Assembly: GCA_905182125.1 (NCBI GenBank)
Contig: CAJJAV010000015.1
Location: forward strand, 1 to 52,962
From: an uncultured Candidatus Poseidoniales archaeon
GTDB lineage: Archaea; Thermoplasmatota; Poseidoniia; Poseidoniales; Poseidoniaceae
DNA: 52,962 nucleotides
Direction: 5' to 3'
The notes under the pieces were generated by a model. That model was given only the letters and a program-made list of their open reading frames with translations. It did not search any database and was not told where the DNA came from. Below are positions 9,663-18,400 of the stretch, piece by piece; the stretch's first letter is position 1, and every line of letters begins with the position of its first letter. The position numbers were made by a program, and so were the translations under genes.

Positions 9663-12600
9663 CTACTTGAGGTCGGTGGCACTTTGTGAAAAACTTGTGG
9701 CTTGCGAACCCTGAGCATCGAGGTATTGTTGGCCATAGTGCCCCCATTGCTCAATCGTCCACCCGTTCGGCAAACCTTCTGCTGGTATATTCGGAACAAG
9801 TCCAACAGGTGTCATCTTCTCCTCTTCTGCCACGGCTGTGGGTGCTGGTTGAGCGGTGTTGGTCGGCTCTGAGGGTGCGGGTTGTGCTCCGAACGCATCC
9901 ATTCTCGGTGGTGTTGAAGGTCGACGCGCCTGTGCCTCTTCGATGAGCGATGGCGTATCGAAGATGTCATCGAGCATGCCCTCTTCATTGCCTTCCCACG
10001 GTGTATCATTGCCGCCTCTCCTTCTGCGGGTGAGCAAAGCGAGCAAGAGTAAAACTCCGAACAGTAATCCTATTTGAGCGAGGGAATTTGCTTCCTCGCC
10101 GATCAGTCCAGCACTGATTTGTTCGATGGAATTGCGTTCAGGTGGCGCCACATCGATCACCATTGTGGCTTGACCTGGGCGCTCAGGATTTTCATCCCAA
10201 GCAATCGCTTTCACTCGAACTTTGCCAGATGTCCTGAACATGTGCTGAACCGTTGTTCCAACCAAATCAGCATCGTTGTCCTTGATGCCATCACCGTTGC
10301 TGTCAACGGTGGTGTCCAGATCCCAAACGATGGTCAGTGAACCGATGTCATTTGCAGAGTCAATGGTTTGTTGAGCGCTCAAGACGCATGCTTGTAACGC
10401 CATGCATGCGAGGTTTTGCAGCCTCACAATCGGCGGCATGTTGAGCACTTCCACATTGAGCACCTCGCTTGTCTGAGCGCCATCATCATCGGTGACGTGG
10501 TAGATGATGGTGTGCGTACCGCTTCGGTTCCAAGCATAGGTGAGCACATCGCCTTTCACATCACAATCGTCGTCGGCCCCACCAATGTCGTTGCTGTCGA
10601 CGCCCGGGTCAATGTCCCAACAACGAACAAGTGAATCTTTATCGCTTGCTGTGTCGGTGGCGTTTCCAGTAATCGTGATCGATTGACCCTCTGCAATTGG
10701 GAGGATGGAAACAAGTGGTTCAATCACGGGCGGAACATTGCGAACATTGACCCATCGCTCGTTGATGGTGCTCGATTCCCCGTCTGTATCGCTGACTTCC
10801 AAACGAATCGTGTGGAGGCCAGAGGTCGACCACAGCATCGGGAAGGTGGAGACTCGACCAGAGTAGGTGTACATCAGGGATGGTTCTTGACCATCTGGCC
10901 ACCATGTGTGGGCGAGGGTTTCCAAGTCGTCAACAGAGTCCAAAGCTTGCCCTCGCACCGTGATGATTTCATCTTCATCCAAGTGCCATATTTGTTGTTC
11001 ATCGCTGATGAGAATCGAATCGTCCTTCAGCAAAGAAATCGTGGTGCTGTGCGGTGCTATGTTGGTGAATTTGATCTGAATGCTCGCCATCGTGATGGCT
11101 GAGTCATCATCGGTTCCAACCGCTGTGAATGTGTGCCACCCCTCTGTTGGAGCCGTTGTTGTGCACACCCGGGTGTAGTAGCCTTCTTGGCACAGCGTGT
11201 CGGGCCAAAACACATCGACGACACCAGGCCAAACGTCCTCAGAATCTGAATCGTTGGCGTAGGCATAGAGGGTGATTGGGTGCTCGACCTTGGCTTCGCT
11301 TCTGGCGCTGCGGATTTCGATTTTCGGGGCTCTGTTTCCAATTGAGGCGATGAGTGTGGTTTGGCTTTCATCCCGCTCTTCATCGATCACGGTGACTTCA
11401 ACGGGGTATTCACCATCATCCATCCACGTCCAATTGACGCTGCAATCCTTTGAGGCCATCTTGATGTAAGCCCAAGTGCGGGTTCCGTCATCGTATGGGA
11501 TGTTGAATTCACATGTGACGGTTCCACCGTCTTCATCAAAGCTGTTTTCAGCACTCAGTGTGACTTCTTCCATCGTAAGTGCGCTGGTGTTTTCAAGAAC
11601 AGGAGTTGGGAGTCGGCCGACAAACATGGCCAGTTGGGCGACATCATTCGCAGCATTGGCATCGGCTGAGTTGATGTTGGTTGGATCTGCTTCCCATGTC
11701 ACCGGGACAATGCCTATGGCTTGTTCTTCAGGGACCAACCAAGTGAAATTGATTTTGTGCGCTGCGTAGGTGGCCAGCGGTGGAAGGGGGTAGGTGCTTG
11801 ACTGTCCATCTGGGCCAGTGACGCTGACGGTGGAGGTGGCGGAAGTGGAGATTCCCCTGTTTTGAACACCGACTTCCACGAGTAATTCGTCACCAGGTAA
11901 GACGTTCCATCCAGAGAGTGAATTCAACTCCGTGGTCACACCGCTCCTGTTTCGAAGCACTTTGGCAAAGTCCTCACTTGCGATTAAATCGAGCCCAACC
12001 AAGAACTCATCGAGGGTGACGGTGGTGGCGCCAACATGGGTGGTTGGGGATTCAGAGGCCGGGTCGATGCGAGCGACGATGCCATGGCTGGCCCAATCAA
12101 GCAAGGTTGCAGAGGGGTCCTTCGCATCGCCAACATCGAGGGTAAAGTAAGCTGTTCCGTTGCTTGCTGTTGTGGCAGATTGGATTGAGCCAGTGGTTTC
12201 ATGACGCAATTCGATTGGTAGATTATTGACGCTGTTAAAGCATGACGCAGAAGCATTGACCCACACACCCATCGGTGTGTTCAATGCCGTGATTGGGTTT
12301 TCCAGATCGACCGCAAGGCATGCATCGCGTGAACCCGGATTGTTGTATTCATCAACGCCAGTTGCTCCAACGGGGATGTACCTCTTGAGTCGGAAGTCGA
12401 TGGTCAAACCGATGTCATCTTCGGTATGGAGCCAAGCATAGTTCGATACTTCTGGGCAGTACCATCGGTAACCAGTTGGCGCCCCATCGCTGTTGACAGA
12501 TTGCAGTTCGTACGATGCATTGCATCCGCCATAGCCAATGGTTTGCCCGAAACTGTTGCGTGGCTTGCCAACGCTCGTGACTTCCCATGTGGAACTGTTT

Positions 12601-13265
12601 GCGTCGTTCGTAGGTGCAGGGAATGGGGTGATGTAATCGCTTGAACCGGACCACTGTGCAGAGGAAGTGGTTGTTGTCGTCCATTGTTCATTCAATCGCA
12701 ATGGAAAATCATAGGTTTCTGAAACAGGGCTGTAGGTAGTGGTGATGGTGATGTCACCAAGAATTTGGGTGAGGCTGGAAATACCGTAAGGGACGAAGCG
12801 GATGTACATGTCCAGCTCACTGCGGAGGCTTGCCAAGTCGCTGACTCGTAGGTATTCTGTCTGACTGTAGGTGATGTAGACGTTACCGGTGTACCCTTCA
12901 AGCGAGACGCCAGATTTGTCGAAGTTGGCAGAAGCACGAAGCGTATAGGCCATCACAGACATGTTGTCAACGGTTCGTTCTGTGATTCCCAACACCTCGG
13001 ACACCGTGTCGCCATAGATCTCGCCAACCGTGGCTTGAACACCGGTATTGGTGACCAGCAATGTTGGATCGAACGTGCCGGAGTAGACCCATTTGTCGCC
13101 GACACGCCATGTTGGTACGTCGCTTACACCGGGGTCCTGGGCGCTTGTTTGGGCACTGATTGGCTGTTCAGAAAGGGTGGTGTGGAACAGAGGTGCTTGG
13201 ACGCTCAAAAACAGGAGCACCACGAGCGAGACAGCCGGGATGGCTCGCCTAAGGTTCGGGTGCAT
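9663..13265 (-). CDS. Giant secreted PKD-repeat protein, paralogue of its downstream neighbour
   Basis: 1200 aa from the ATG at 13265 (MHPNLRRAIPAVSLVVLLFL), a signal peptide; the alternative at 13283 is TTG. Order matches the neighbour: WRVGDKWVYSGTF near the N-terminus, a CARDB-like section (GVQNRGISTSATSTVSVTGP), several PKD/Ig-like modules (VTVIDEERDES, VSDTDGES, HVTDDDGAQ), a membrane helix at about 1060-1080 (IGLLFGVLLLLALLTRRRRGG), an acidic/Pro tail and GLPNGWTIEQWGHYGQQYL at the end. The same order of modules shows tandem duplication with strong later divergence. TBP lies 63 bp upstream on the same strand. Surface role inferred; no enzymatic motif seen. Confidence 0.85.
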   Translation of the reverse strand: MHPNLRRAIPAVSLVVLLFLSVQAPLFHTTLSEQPISAQTSAQDPGVSDVPTWRVGDKWVYSGTFDPTLLVTNTGVQATVGEIYGDTVSEVLGITERTVDNMSVMAYTLRASANFDKSGVSLEGYTGNVYITYSQTEYLRVSDLASLRSELDMYIRFVPYGISSLTQILGDITITTTYSPVSETYDFPLRLNEQWTTTTTSSAQWSGSSDYITPFPAPTNDANSSTWEVTSVGKPRNSFGQTIGYGGCNASYELQSVNSDGAPTGYRWYCPEVSNYAWLHTEDDIGLTIDFRLKRYIPVGATGVDEYNNPGSRDACLAVDLENPITALNTPMGVWVNASASCFNSVNNLPIELRHETTGSIQSATTASNGTAYFTLDVGDAKDPSATLLDWASHGIVARIDPASESPTTHVGATTVTLDEFLVGLDLIASEDFAKVLRNRSGVTTELNSLSGWNVLPGDELLVEVGVQNRGISTSATSTVSVTGPDGQSSTYPLPPLATYAAHKINFTWLVPEEQAIGIVPVTWEADPTNINSADANAANDVAQLAMFVGRLPTPVLENTSALTMEEVTLSAENSFDEDGGTVTCEFNIPYDDGTRTWAYIKMASKDCSVNWTWMDDGEYPVEVTVIDEERDESQTTLIASIGNRAPKIEIRSARSEAKVEHPITLYAYANDSDSEDVWPGVVDVFWPDTLCQEGYYTRVCTTTAPTEGWHTFTAVGTDDDSAITMASIQIKFTNIAPHSTTISLLKDDSILISDEQQIWHLDEDEIITVRGQALDSVDDLETLAHTWWPDGQEPSLMYTYSGRVSTFPMLWSTSGLHTIRLEVSDTDGESSTINERWVNVRNVPPVIEPLVSILPIAEGQSITITGNATDTASDKDSLVRCWDIDPGVDSNDIGGADDDCDVKGDVLTYAWNRSGTHTIIYHVTDDDGAQTSEVLNVEVLNMPPIVRLQNLACMALQACVLSAQQTIDSANDIGSLTIVWDLDTTVDSNGDGIKDNDADLVGTTVQHMFRTSGKVRVKAIAWDENPERPGQATMVIDVAPPERNSIEQISAGLIGEEANSLAQIGLLFGVLLLLALLTRRRRGGNDTPWEGNEEGMLDDIFDTPSLIEEAQARRPSTPPRMDAFGAQPAPSEPTNTAQPAPTAVAEEEKMTPVGLVPNIPAEGLPNGWTIEQWGHYGQQYLDAQGSQATSFSQSATDLK

Positions 13266-13328
13266 GCTACGCCACTCACTCAATAGAACATCAACGCTTC
13301 TCCTGTTGGAGCAGCAATTCTGGCCGAA

Positions 13329-13949
13329 TCAGTATTCTAACAAGTCAGCAAGTTCGTCCTTGATAATCTCGACTGCTTCAAGGATTTCGTCCTTGTGTCG
13401 AGCACCGGTGATCACCATTTTGCCGCTGCCGAAAATGAGGCAAACGACTTTCGGGTAGTCAAGGCGATAAATGAGCCCAGGGAATTGTTCTGGTTCGTAT
13501 TCGACCTTGTCAAACGGAAGGTGGAAGGTCAAGTTGTTGAGGTTCAATTTGCGAGGGACGCCAGCTTGTGGCTCTCCGGTGAACTTGTCGTTCCCAGGAT
13601 AGTCTTCAGGGTAATGGAGGGCATAGGTTGCAACCATGTTCTGAACTTCGATTTCGACCTGGTCCAGGTCCCATGTTTCGATGCCAGCAGCGCGCAAGTC
13701 ATCGATCATACGCTCGATACCAGTGTGAATGTTGTCTTCGTTCTTACCACCGGTGCAAACAGCACGACCTGAGCGGAACATAAGGATGGCCAACTTTGGG
13801 TCAGTGACTCGGTAAACGACACCAGGGAATTGTTCTGGTTCGTATTCGCAATTCAATTGAATGGCAATATCTGGGAGGTCCAGTTCCTCAGCAACTCGTG
13901 TGCTGGCAACCACGTTCACGACGGTTAGACGTTCTTCATCGGTAGTCAT
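13329..13949 (-). CDS. tbp: TATA-box binding protein with insertion in repeat 2
   Basis: General archaeal transcription factor that bends promoter DNA and recruits TFB and RNA polymerase. Both saddle repeats are clear: NVVASTRV, EYEPEQFPGVVYR, RSGRAVCTGG; then QNMVATYAL, EYEPEQFPGLIYR, GSGKMVITGA. Repeat 2 carries ~22 extra residues (about 112-133, HYPEDYPGN to GVPRK) between its first strand and first helix, so the protein is 206 aa instead of ~180-190. The ATG at 13949 (MTTDEERLTV) is preferred over that at 13961 because a TATA box centred ~26 bases upstream would give a leaderless mRNA starting there. It sits between mevalonate kinase and the surface genes on one strand. Confidence 0.95.
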   Translation of the reverse strand: MTTDEERLTVVNVVASTRVAEELDLPDIAIQLNCEYEPEQFPGVVYRVTDPKLAILMFRSGRAVCTGGKNEDNIHTGIERMIDDLRAAGIETWDLDQVEIEVQNMVATYALHYPEDYPGNDKFTGEPQAGVPRKLNLNNLTFHLPFDKVEYEPEQFPGLIYRLDYPKVVCLIFGSGKMVITGARHKDEILEAVEIIKDELADLLEY

Positions 13950-13957
13950 GATGTGAG

Positions 13958-13980
13958 CCATATATAACCCCTATATAAAG
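13958..13980 (-). promoter_or_regulatory. Candidate tbp promoter: two TATA-like boxes
   Basis: Reading the minus strand toward tbp, CTTTATATAG lies at 13980-13971 and GTTATATATGG at about 13968-13958. The first is centred ~26 bases before the ATG at 13949, the standard archaeal TATA distance for a leaderless start. The second overlaps the upstream alternative ATG. Two TBP sites in front of the TBP gene suggest autoregulation, but this is inference. Confidence 0.6.
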
Positions 13981-14035
13981 AAAAGGCACACTCCATGGGA
14001 GACTGAGATTGTATAAACGACGTACTGTGGTCTTT

Positions 14036-15208
14036 TTACTGACCCGGTGACCAAAATGGTACATCTTTTGCGACTTCAACCCTTAATCCAAGGTTGCCAA
14101 ATTTGGAAATATGTGTGCGTCCACCTGCCAATTCTATGGCTTCACTCGTCGCCTTTGGGTTCTTGGTTAAGGCGACCATGCAGCCCCCTCCACCAGCGCC
14201 AGTGAGTTTTGCTCCAAGCGATGATGGGCCTGCTGCACGGATCAGTGTGTCAAGTTCAGGGCATGAGACGCCAAGTCCTTTGAGCATGACTTGATTCTCG
14301 ATCATCGCTCTTCCAACCGCTTCGAAATCGCCTTTCTTGAGGGCGAGAATACCTCTTCGAGCAATGGTACCGATCGTTTCGATTTCTTTCATCCGCTGCG
14401 GTTCGATTCGAATGGCTTCTGCCACTTTGGCAACCTGGACTGCAGTTGGGGCGTAAACGCCGGTGTTGCCAATGACAAGGTAGACTTCATCTCCGCCTTT
14501 GGGCATGCCGAGGTCGTGAAGTTCCCAAGTGCGCATACCATCGCGCATGGCGAGGCGTCGTTGATACAGGTGTTCGACTTCGGGTTCGAGCACATCACTG
14601 AGCAGCACCACTCCGCCATGGGCGCATGTTGATGCATCCATCGGCGATGCTCTTCCTCCTTGCGCCGCCGCTTCCACGGCGTGGCCGAGAAGGGCACACT
14701 CATCGATGCTAACTGCCTCATTTCCAACCAAATGGCGCTCTCTTTTGTCGAATTGGTCCAAACGTATGCCTGCTTCCGGATCATCCTTTGCCTCGAAAGC
14801 ATCTGTATCGGTCACGGTGCTGGCATACCCTTCAGCCCAGCCATCAGTGCCGGTAACGTTCTCGGTGATCCACCGCCCACGAGCTGCGCGAAGAGCCGCA
14901 CATGCAGCAACGCTCAATGCAGCAGAGGAGCCAAGACCGGATGCACGTGGAATGTCGCCCTTGATGTGAATCGATAAGGCAGGTGCACCCGCACTTTTGG
15001 GCCACAAACGGTGGCGAAGCGTGTTGAGGTGAGGGTGCTTCGATGCATCGAGTCTTCCACCTTCCAACTTCCAATATTCGCCCTCGATTGGCTCAATGAT
15101 GACGGTGATCCGTTGCTCGATGGCTACCGCAACAGCCGGCTGACCGAAAACCACAGCATGTTCTCCAAAGAGGATGCATTTTCCAGGAGCGCTTGCTTCG
15201 ACCTTCAT
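14036..15208 (-). CDS. mvk: Mevalonate kinase (GHMP family)
   Basis: Phosphorylates mevalonate to mevalonate-5-phosphate in isoprenoid lipid synthesis. Seen: N-terminal APGKCILFGEHAVVFGQPAV, the GHMP ATP loop PRASGLGSSAALS near residue 85, and the C-terminal KLTGAGGGGCMVAL near 340. The ATG at 15208 opens right before the conserved core, with AGGGGC-like purines upstream on the mRNA; an in-frame ATG at 15226 is possible. At 390 aa it exceeds the ~310-330 aa of many archaeal enzymes because of an acidic insertion between the GSSAA motif and the GGRASPMD block (about residues 100-165). It heads the minus-strand run and is divergent from the Fe-S oxidoreductase. The AcnX at 50.5 kb would act on its product. 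Confidence 0.95.
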   Translation of the reverse strand: MKVEASAPGKCILFGEHAVVFGQPAVAVAIEQRITVIIEPIEGEYWKLEGGRLDASKHPHLNTLRHRLWPKSAGAPALSIHIKGDIPRASGLGSSAALSVAACAALRAARGRWITENVTGTDGWAEGYASTVTDTDAFEAKDDPEAGIRLDQFDKRERHLVGNEAVSIDECALLGHAVEAAAQGGRASPMDASTCAHGGVVLLSDVLEPEVEHLYQRRLAMRDGMRTWELHDLGMPKGGDEVYLVIGNTGVYAPTAVQVAKVAEAIRIEPQRMKEIETIGTIARRGILALKKGDFEAVGRAMIENQVMLKGLGVSCPELDTLIRAAGPSSLGAKLTGAGGGGCMVALTKNPKATSEAIELAGGRTHISKFGNLGLRVEVAKDVPFWSPGQ

Positions 15209-15358
15209 CTTGCTTGAGCCCCTCATGTCGGACCACACGCTCGCGCTTCATATCCCTTGTTGAAAGTCATTCGGGATTGATGATATTGTGACGGTGCATT
15301 CAAGCATTGGTTTTGGCTGGGTGTGGATAAGGGAGCCGCGCTTTCCTTGTGATTTGCT

Positions 15359-17395
15359 ATGGAACACCCCCTGACAATGACATACGGTCCTTTGCCTGGG
15401 TGGGTTTTCCTTCTCGTGCTTGGAGGCGTATCAGGTGGCTTTTTCCTGTACCAGGTCATCAAGGCCACTCGGCTTGTCATGGTCGGTGCTCCAGACGACC
15501 GCTTCGATAATTGGGGCGCTCGTGTCAAGGAGGTCATCACGGGTTGGCTCGGTCAAAAGCGAGTGCTGGAGGATCGAATCGCTGGTGGAATTCACGTCCT
15601 CATGTTCTGGGGATTCCTCATGCTCTCCACCGATATGTTCGACCTTGCCACTGCCAACTGGTTCTCTCACAACATTCTGCCAGAAATCACCCGTGGTCCC
15701 TGGAACCTCATCGTTGAGACCGGGTACACCATTGCGCTCATCGGTTGTGTTGCTGCTTTGTTCCGCAGGGTCGTGTTCACACCTGACAAACTGAAGGGAA
15801 AGTCGCAGCTTGAAGGGAATTTCATTTTGGTTCTGATCATGACCATCACCCTCACATCGTTCGTGGTTGAAGCCGGCGAAACTGGGGTTTCATCGACATG
15901 GGAGCCAATCGGGGCTTGGGTCTTCGAAACCCTGAACCCGAGCACCATTATCGTCGTGGCATCGTATTGGATGCACATGTTGGCCATCTCGACCTTCCTC
16001 TTCCTCATCCCACTCTCCAAGCACATGCACCTTGTCATGGCGTTCCCGAATGTGTTCTTCCACGACATGCGCCCAATGGCGACGATGGAGCCCCTCGCCC
16101 GTGGCGAAGACGGGAAAGCCGTTCTCTTGGACGACCTCGACATCGAATCGTTTGGAACGGTCAACTACACAGACCTCACCTGGCGTAACCTGATCGACGG
16201 CTGGGCTTGCACTTCCTGTGCCCGATGCCAAGATGTCTGCCCTGCTTTTGCAAGCGGAAAATCCCTCAATCCAATGCAGATCATCAAAGATGTACGAAAC
16301 TATGCCAATGACAATTCAACGGCTCTCATTGCGGGCGAAACACCTGCAGAAGACATCATTGCCCGCTTTGGTGAAGAAGCGATTTGGGCATGCACCACCT
16401 GCCACGCATGCGTTGAGGCCTGCCCAATTTACATCGACCACGTACCTAAGTTGACCGATGCCCGTCGTCACTTGATGATGGAACGCATGGAATTCGACGA
16501 AAGCGTCGAAGACACCATTGCACCTTTGATGGCCACAATCGAGAACTTGGAATCTGACTCCAATCCTTACGGATTGCCAGCCCACGAGCGAGGCGATTGG
16601 GCAGAAGGCCTGGACGTCAAGGTTGCCGAACCTGCTGAATACATCTACTTTGCAGGATGCGCTGCATCGTTTGATGAACGCAATAAGAAGGTCGCACGTG
16701 ACACCATCAGCGTGATGAAAGAAGCAGGCCTCGACGTTGGTATTCTCGGAATGCAAGAAGGCTGCAGCGGTGACTCAGCGCGTCGTGCAGGCAATGAGTA
16801 TTTGTTCCAAATGTTGGCTGAAACCAACCTCGCCACGTTCGAAGAAATCGGTGTCAAGAAGATCGTTGCTTCATGCCCACACTGCTTCCACACCCTTGGA
16901 AAAGAGTACAAGGATTACGGCGGTCAAGACATCGAAGTGATGCACCACTCTCAACTCATCAACCATCTGCAACAAGAAGGAAAACTACCAGCCCCACAAC
17001 ACGACCCTTCCGTCACCTTCCACGATCCGTGCTACCTTGGACGGATTGGTGGAGAATTAGAAGCACCTCGCAATGCGATCGGTGGCGTCGATGTGGAAAT
17101 TGAACGCCACGGAAAGCAATCGTTCTGTTGCGGTGCTGGTGGTGCTCAAATGTGGATGGAAGAAGACGCTGACCAACGAGTCAACGTCATTCGAGCGAAG
17201 GAAATCGCAGAAACCGGTGCAGATACAGTGGCCGTTGGTTGCCCATTCTGTTCAACGATGGTAAGCGACGGTTTGTCAGCGATTGAATCTGATATGGAAG
17301 TCAAAGACATTGCTGAAATCGTTTGGGAACAAATCAAGGCAAACGATGCAGCAATCGAAGCAAAGAAAACAGCAACAGCTGAAGCAGAAGCCTGA
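15359..17395 (+). CDS. Membrane Fe-S oxidoreductase, HdrDE-like (Etf/quinone-type)
   Basis: 678 aa. Residues ~10-240 are a multi-helix membrane domain of the nitrate-reductase-gamma/HdrE type, with His residues in helices (GGIHVLMFWG; YWMHMLAIST) placed like heme b ligands. Two [4Fe-4S] motifs follow (CTSCARCQDVCP near 284; CTTCHACVEACP near 346). Two cysteine-rich CCG domains end the protein (CAASFDE through CSGDSARR and CPHCFHT; then DPCYLGR and CCGAGGAQM). Proteins of this fused layout usually sit beside EtfAB or acyl-CoA dehydrogenase genes and pass electrons to quinone; no etf is seen in the window, so that role is inferred. The C-terminus is Ala/Glu-rich. mutY starts 16 bases downstream. 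Confidence 0.88.
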   Translation: MEHPLTMTYGPLPGWVFLLVLGGVSGGFFLYQVIKATRLVMVGAPDDRFDNWGARVKEVITGWLGQKRVLEDRIAGGIHVLMFWGFLMLSTDMFDLATANWFSHNILPEITRGPWNLIVETGYTIALIGCVAALFRRVVFTPDKLKGKSQLEGNFILVLIMTITLTSFVVEAGETGVSSTWEPIGAWVFETLNPSTIIVVASYWMHMLAISTFLFLIPLSKHMHLVMAFPNVFFHDMRPMATMEPLARGEDGKAVLLDDLDIESFGTVNYTDLTWRNLIDGWACTSCARCQDVCPAFASGKSLNPMQIIKDVRNYANDNSTALIAGETPAEDIIARFGEEAIWACTTCHACVEACPIYIDHVPKLTDARRHLMMERMEFDESVEDTIAPLMATIENLESDSNPYGLPAHERGDWAEGLDVKVAEPAEYIYFAGCAASFDERNKKVARDTISVMKEAGLDVGILGMQEGCSGDSARRAGNEYLFQMLAETNLATFEEIGVKKIVASCPHCFHTLGKEYKDYGGQDIEVMHHSQLINHLQQEGKLPAPQHDPSVTFHDPCYLGRIGGELEAPRNAIGGVDVEIERHGKQSFCCGAGGAQMWMEEDADQRVNVIRAKEIAETGADTVAVGCPFCSTMVSDGLSAIESDMEVKDIAEIVWEQIKANDAAIEAKKTATAEAEA

Positions 17396-17411
17396 TTCTG
17401 GTGGTGGCTTC

Positions 17412-18377
17412 GTGGTCTCAGCCATCGATCAAGCATCCCTCCTGGGATGGTATGCACAACATCAACGAGATTTACCTTGGCGCCATACACAGGATTCGTG
17501 GCCCATTCTCCTTTCAGAAATACTCCTTCAACAAACTCAAGTGAGCCGAGGTACTGTGTTTTGGCAACGCCTCTACAAACGCTATCCTACCGTTCAGAGC
17601 ATGGCTGATTCAACCGAAGAGGAGGTCCTTTTTCTCTGGCAAGGTGCAGGGTATTACAGCCGTGCTCGCCGTTTGTTTCAATTGTCAAAAGTGGTATGTG
17701 CTGGCGTGTCCGCTGGAGGCTTTGGGGGGCGTATGCCAACCACGGCAAAGGAACTCCAAACTCTTCCTGGCGTTGGCCCTTACACCGCAGCAGCAGTTGC
17801 AAGCATCGCTCATGGGGAAGCAGTGGCGTGCGTTGACGGCAACGTACGACGCGTGATGGCTCGTCAGACCGCTCAAGCAAAACCCTCAGACCGTTCGTTA
17901 CAAACATGGGCTGATGCATCGCTTTGGAAGGTTGATGCGGGGAATTGGAATCAGGCGGTTATGGAACTTGGGGCCACGGTTTGCACGCCAAGAAAACCGC
18001 TGTGCAACCGGTGTGCAATCCGTTCATCATGCACGGGTATCGAGTCGCCTGAGATGTACCCTGCTCCGAAAGTGCGACCCAAGAAGCGTGTTGATTTGAT
18101 GTGCATTCTCCTGTTCGATTCAAACGGTTTTCCTCATCTTGAGCAGCGTGACACCTCTGGTATTCTCGCAGGCATGTGGGGTCCAGCGATGGCACAGGAA
18201 CTCGATGTCGAATCCCTTGACTACCTCGGGGAGGTTCACCACGTTCTTTCACACCGAGATTTACATGTCCGGGTTTGGATCGGCCAGATTGGAAAAGGCG
18301 TTGACCCAACGACGGTCCCTCTCTCTTCGCTCGACCACAAAGTTCTGGCTCTTGCAGGATCATCAGCCAATAAGTGA
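17412..18377 (+). CDS. mutY: A/G-specific adenine DNA glycosylase
   Basis: Removes adenine mispaired with 8-oxoguanine or guanine. Seen in order: SEILLQQTQV with the catalytic Glu, the helix-hairpin-helix LPGVGPYTAAAVAS, VDGNVRRVMAR with the catalytic Asp, and a [4Fe-4S] loop with Cys spacing C-x6-C-x2-C-x5-C (CTPRKPLCNRCAIRSSC). The C-terminal ~100 residues (HVLSHRDLHVRVW) match the NUDIX-like 8-oxoG recognition domain. The GTG at 17412 is chosen because earlier in-frame starts lie inside the upstream gene and a GGTGGT stretch precedes it; this gives 321 aa. Probably co-transcribed with the Fe-S oxidoreductase. Confidence 0.92.
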   Translation: MVSAIDQASLLGWYAQHQRDLPWRHTQDSWPILLSEILLQQTQVSRGTVFWQRLYKRYPTVQSMADSTEEEVLFLWQGAGYYSRARRLFQLSKVVCAGVSAGGFGGRMPTTAKELQTLPGVGPYTAAAVASIAHGEAVACVDGNVRRVMARQTAQAKPSDRSLQTWADASLWKVDAGNWNQAVMELGATVCTPRKPLCNRCAIRSSCTGIESPEMYPAPKVRPKKRVDLMCILLFDSNGFPHLEQRDTSGILAGMWGPAMAQELDVESLDYLGEVHHVLSHRDLHVRVWIGQIGKGVDPTTVPLSSLDHKVLALAGSSANK

Positions 18378-18400
18378 AGAGCACCAAAGGTGCACGCCTC

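Noticed and set aside
13962-15358. tRNA genes in the spacers near tbp and mvk
   Set aside because: No cloverleaf with a T-loop consensus (GGTTCGAATCC-like) could be found there or in the other spacers.
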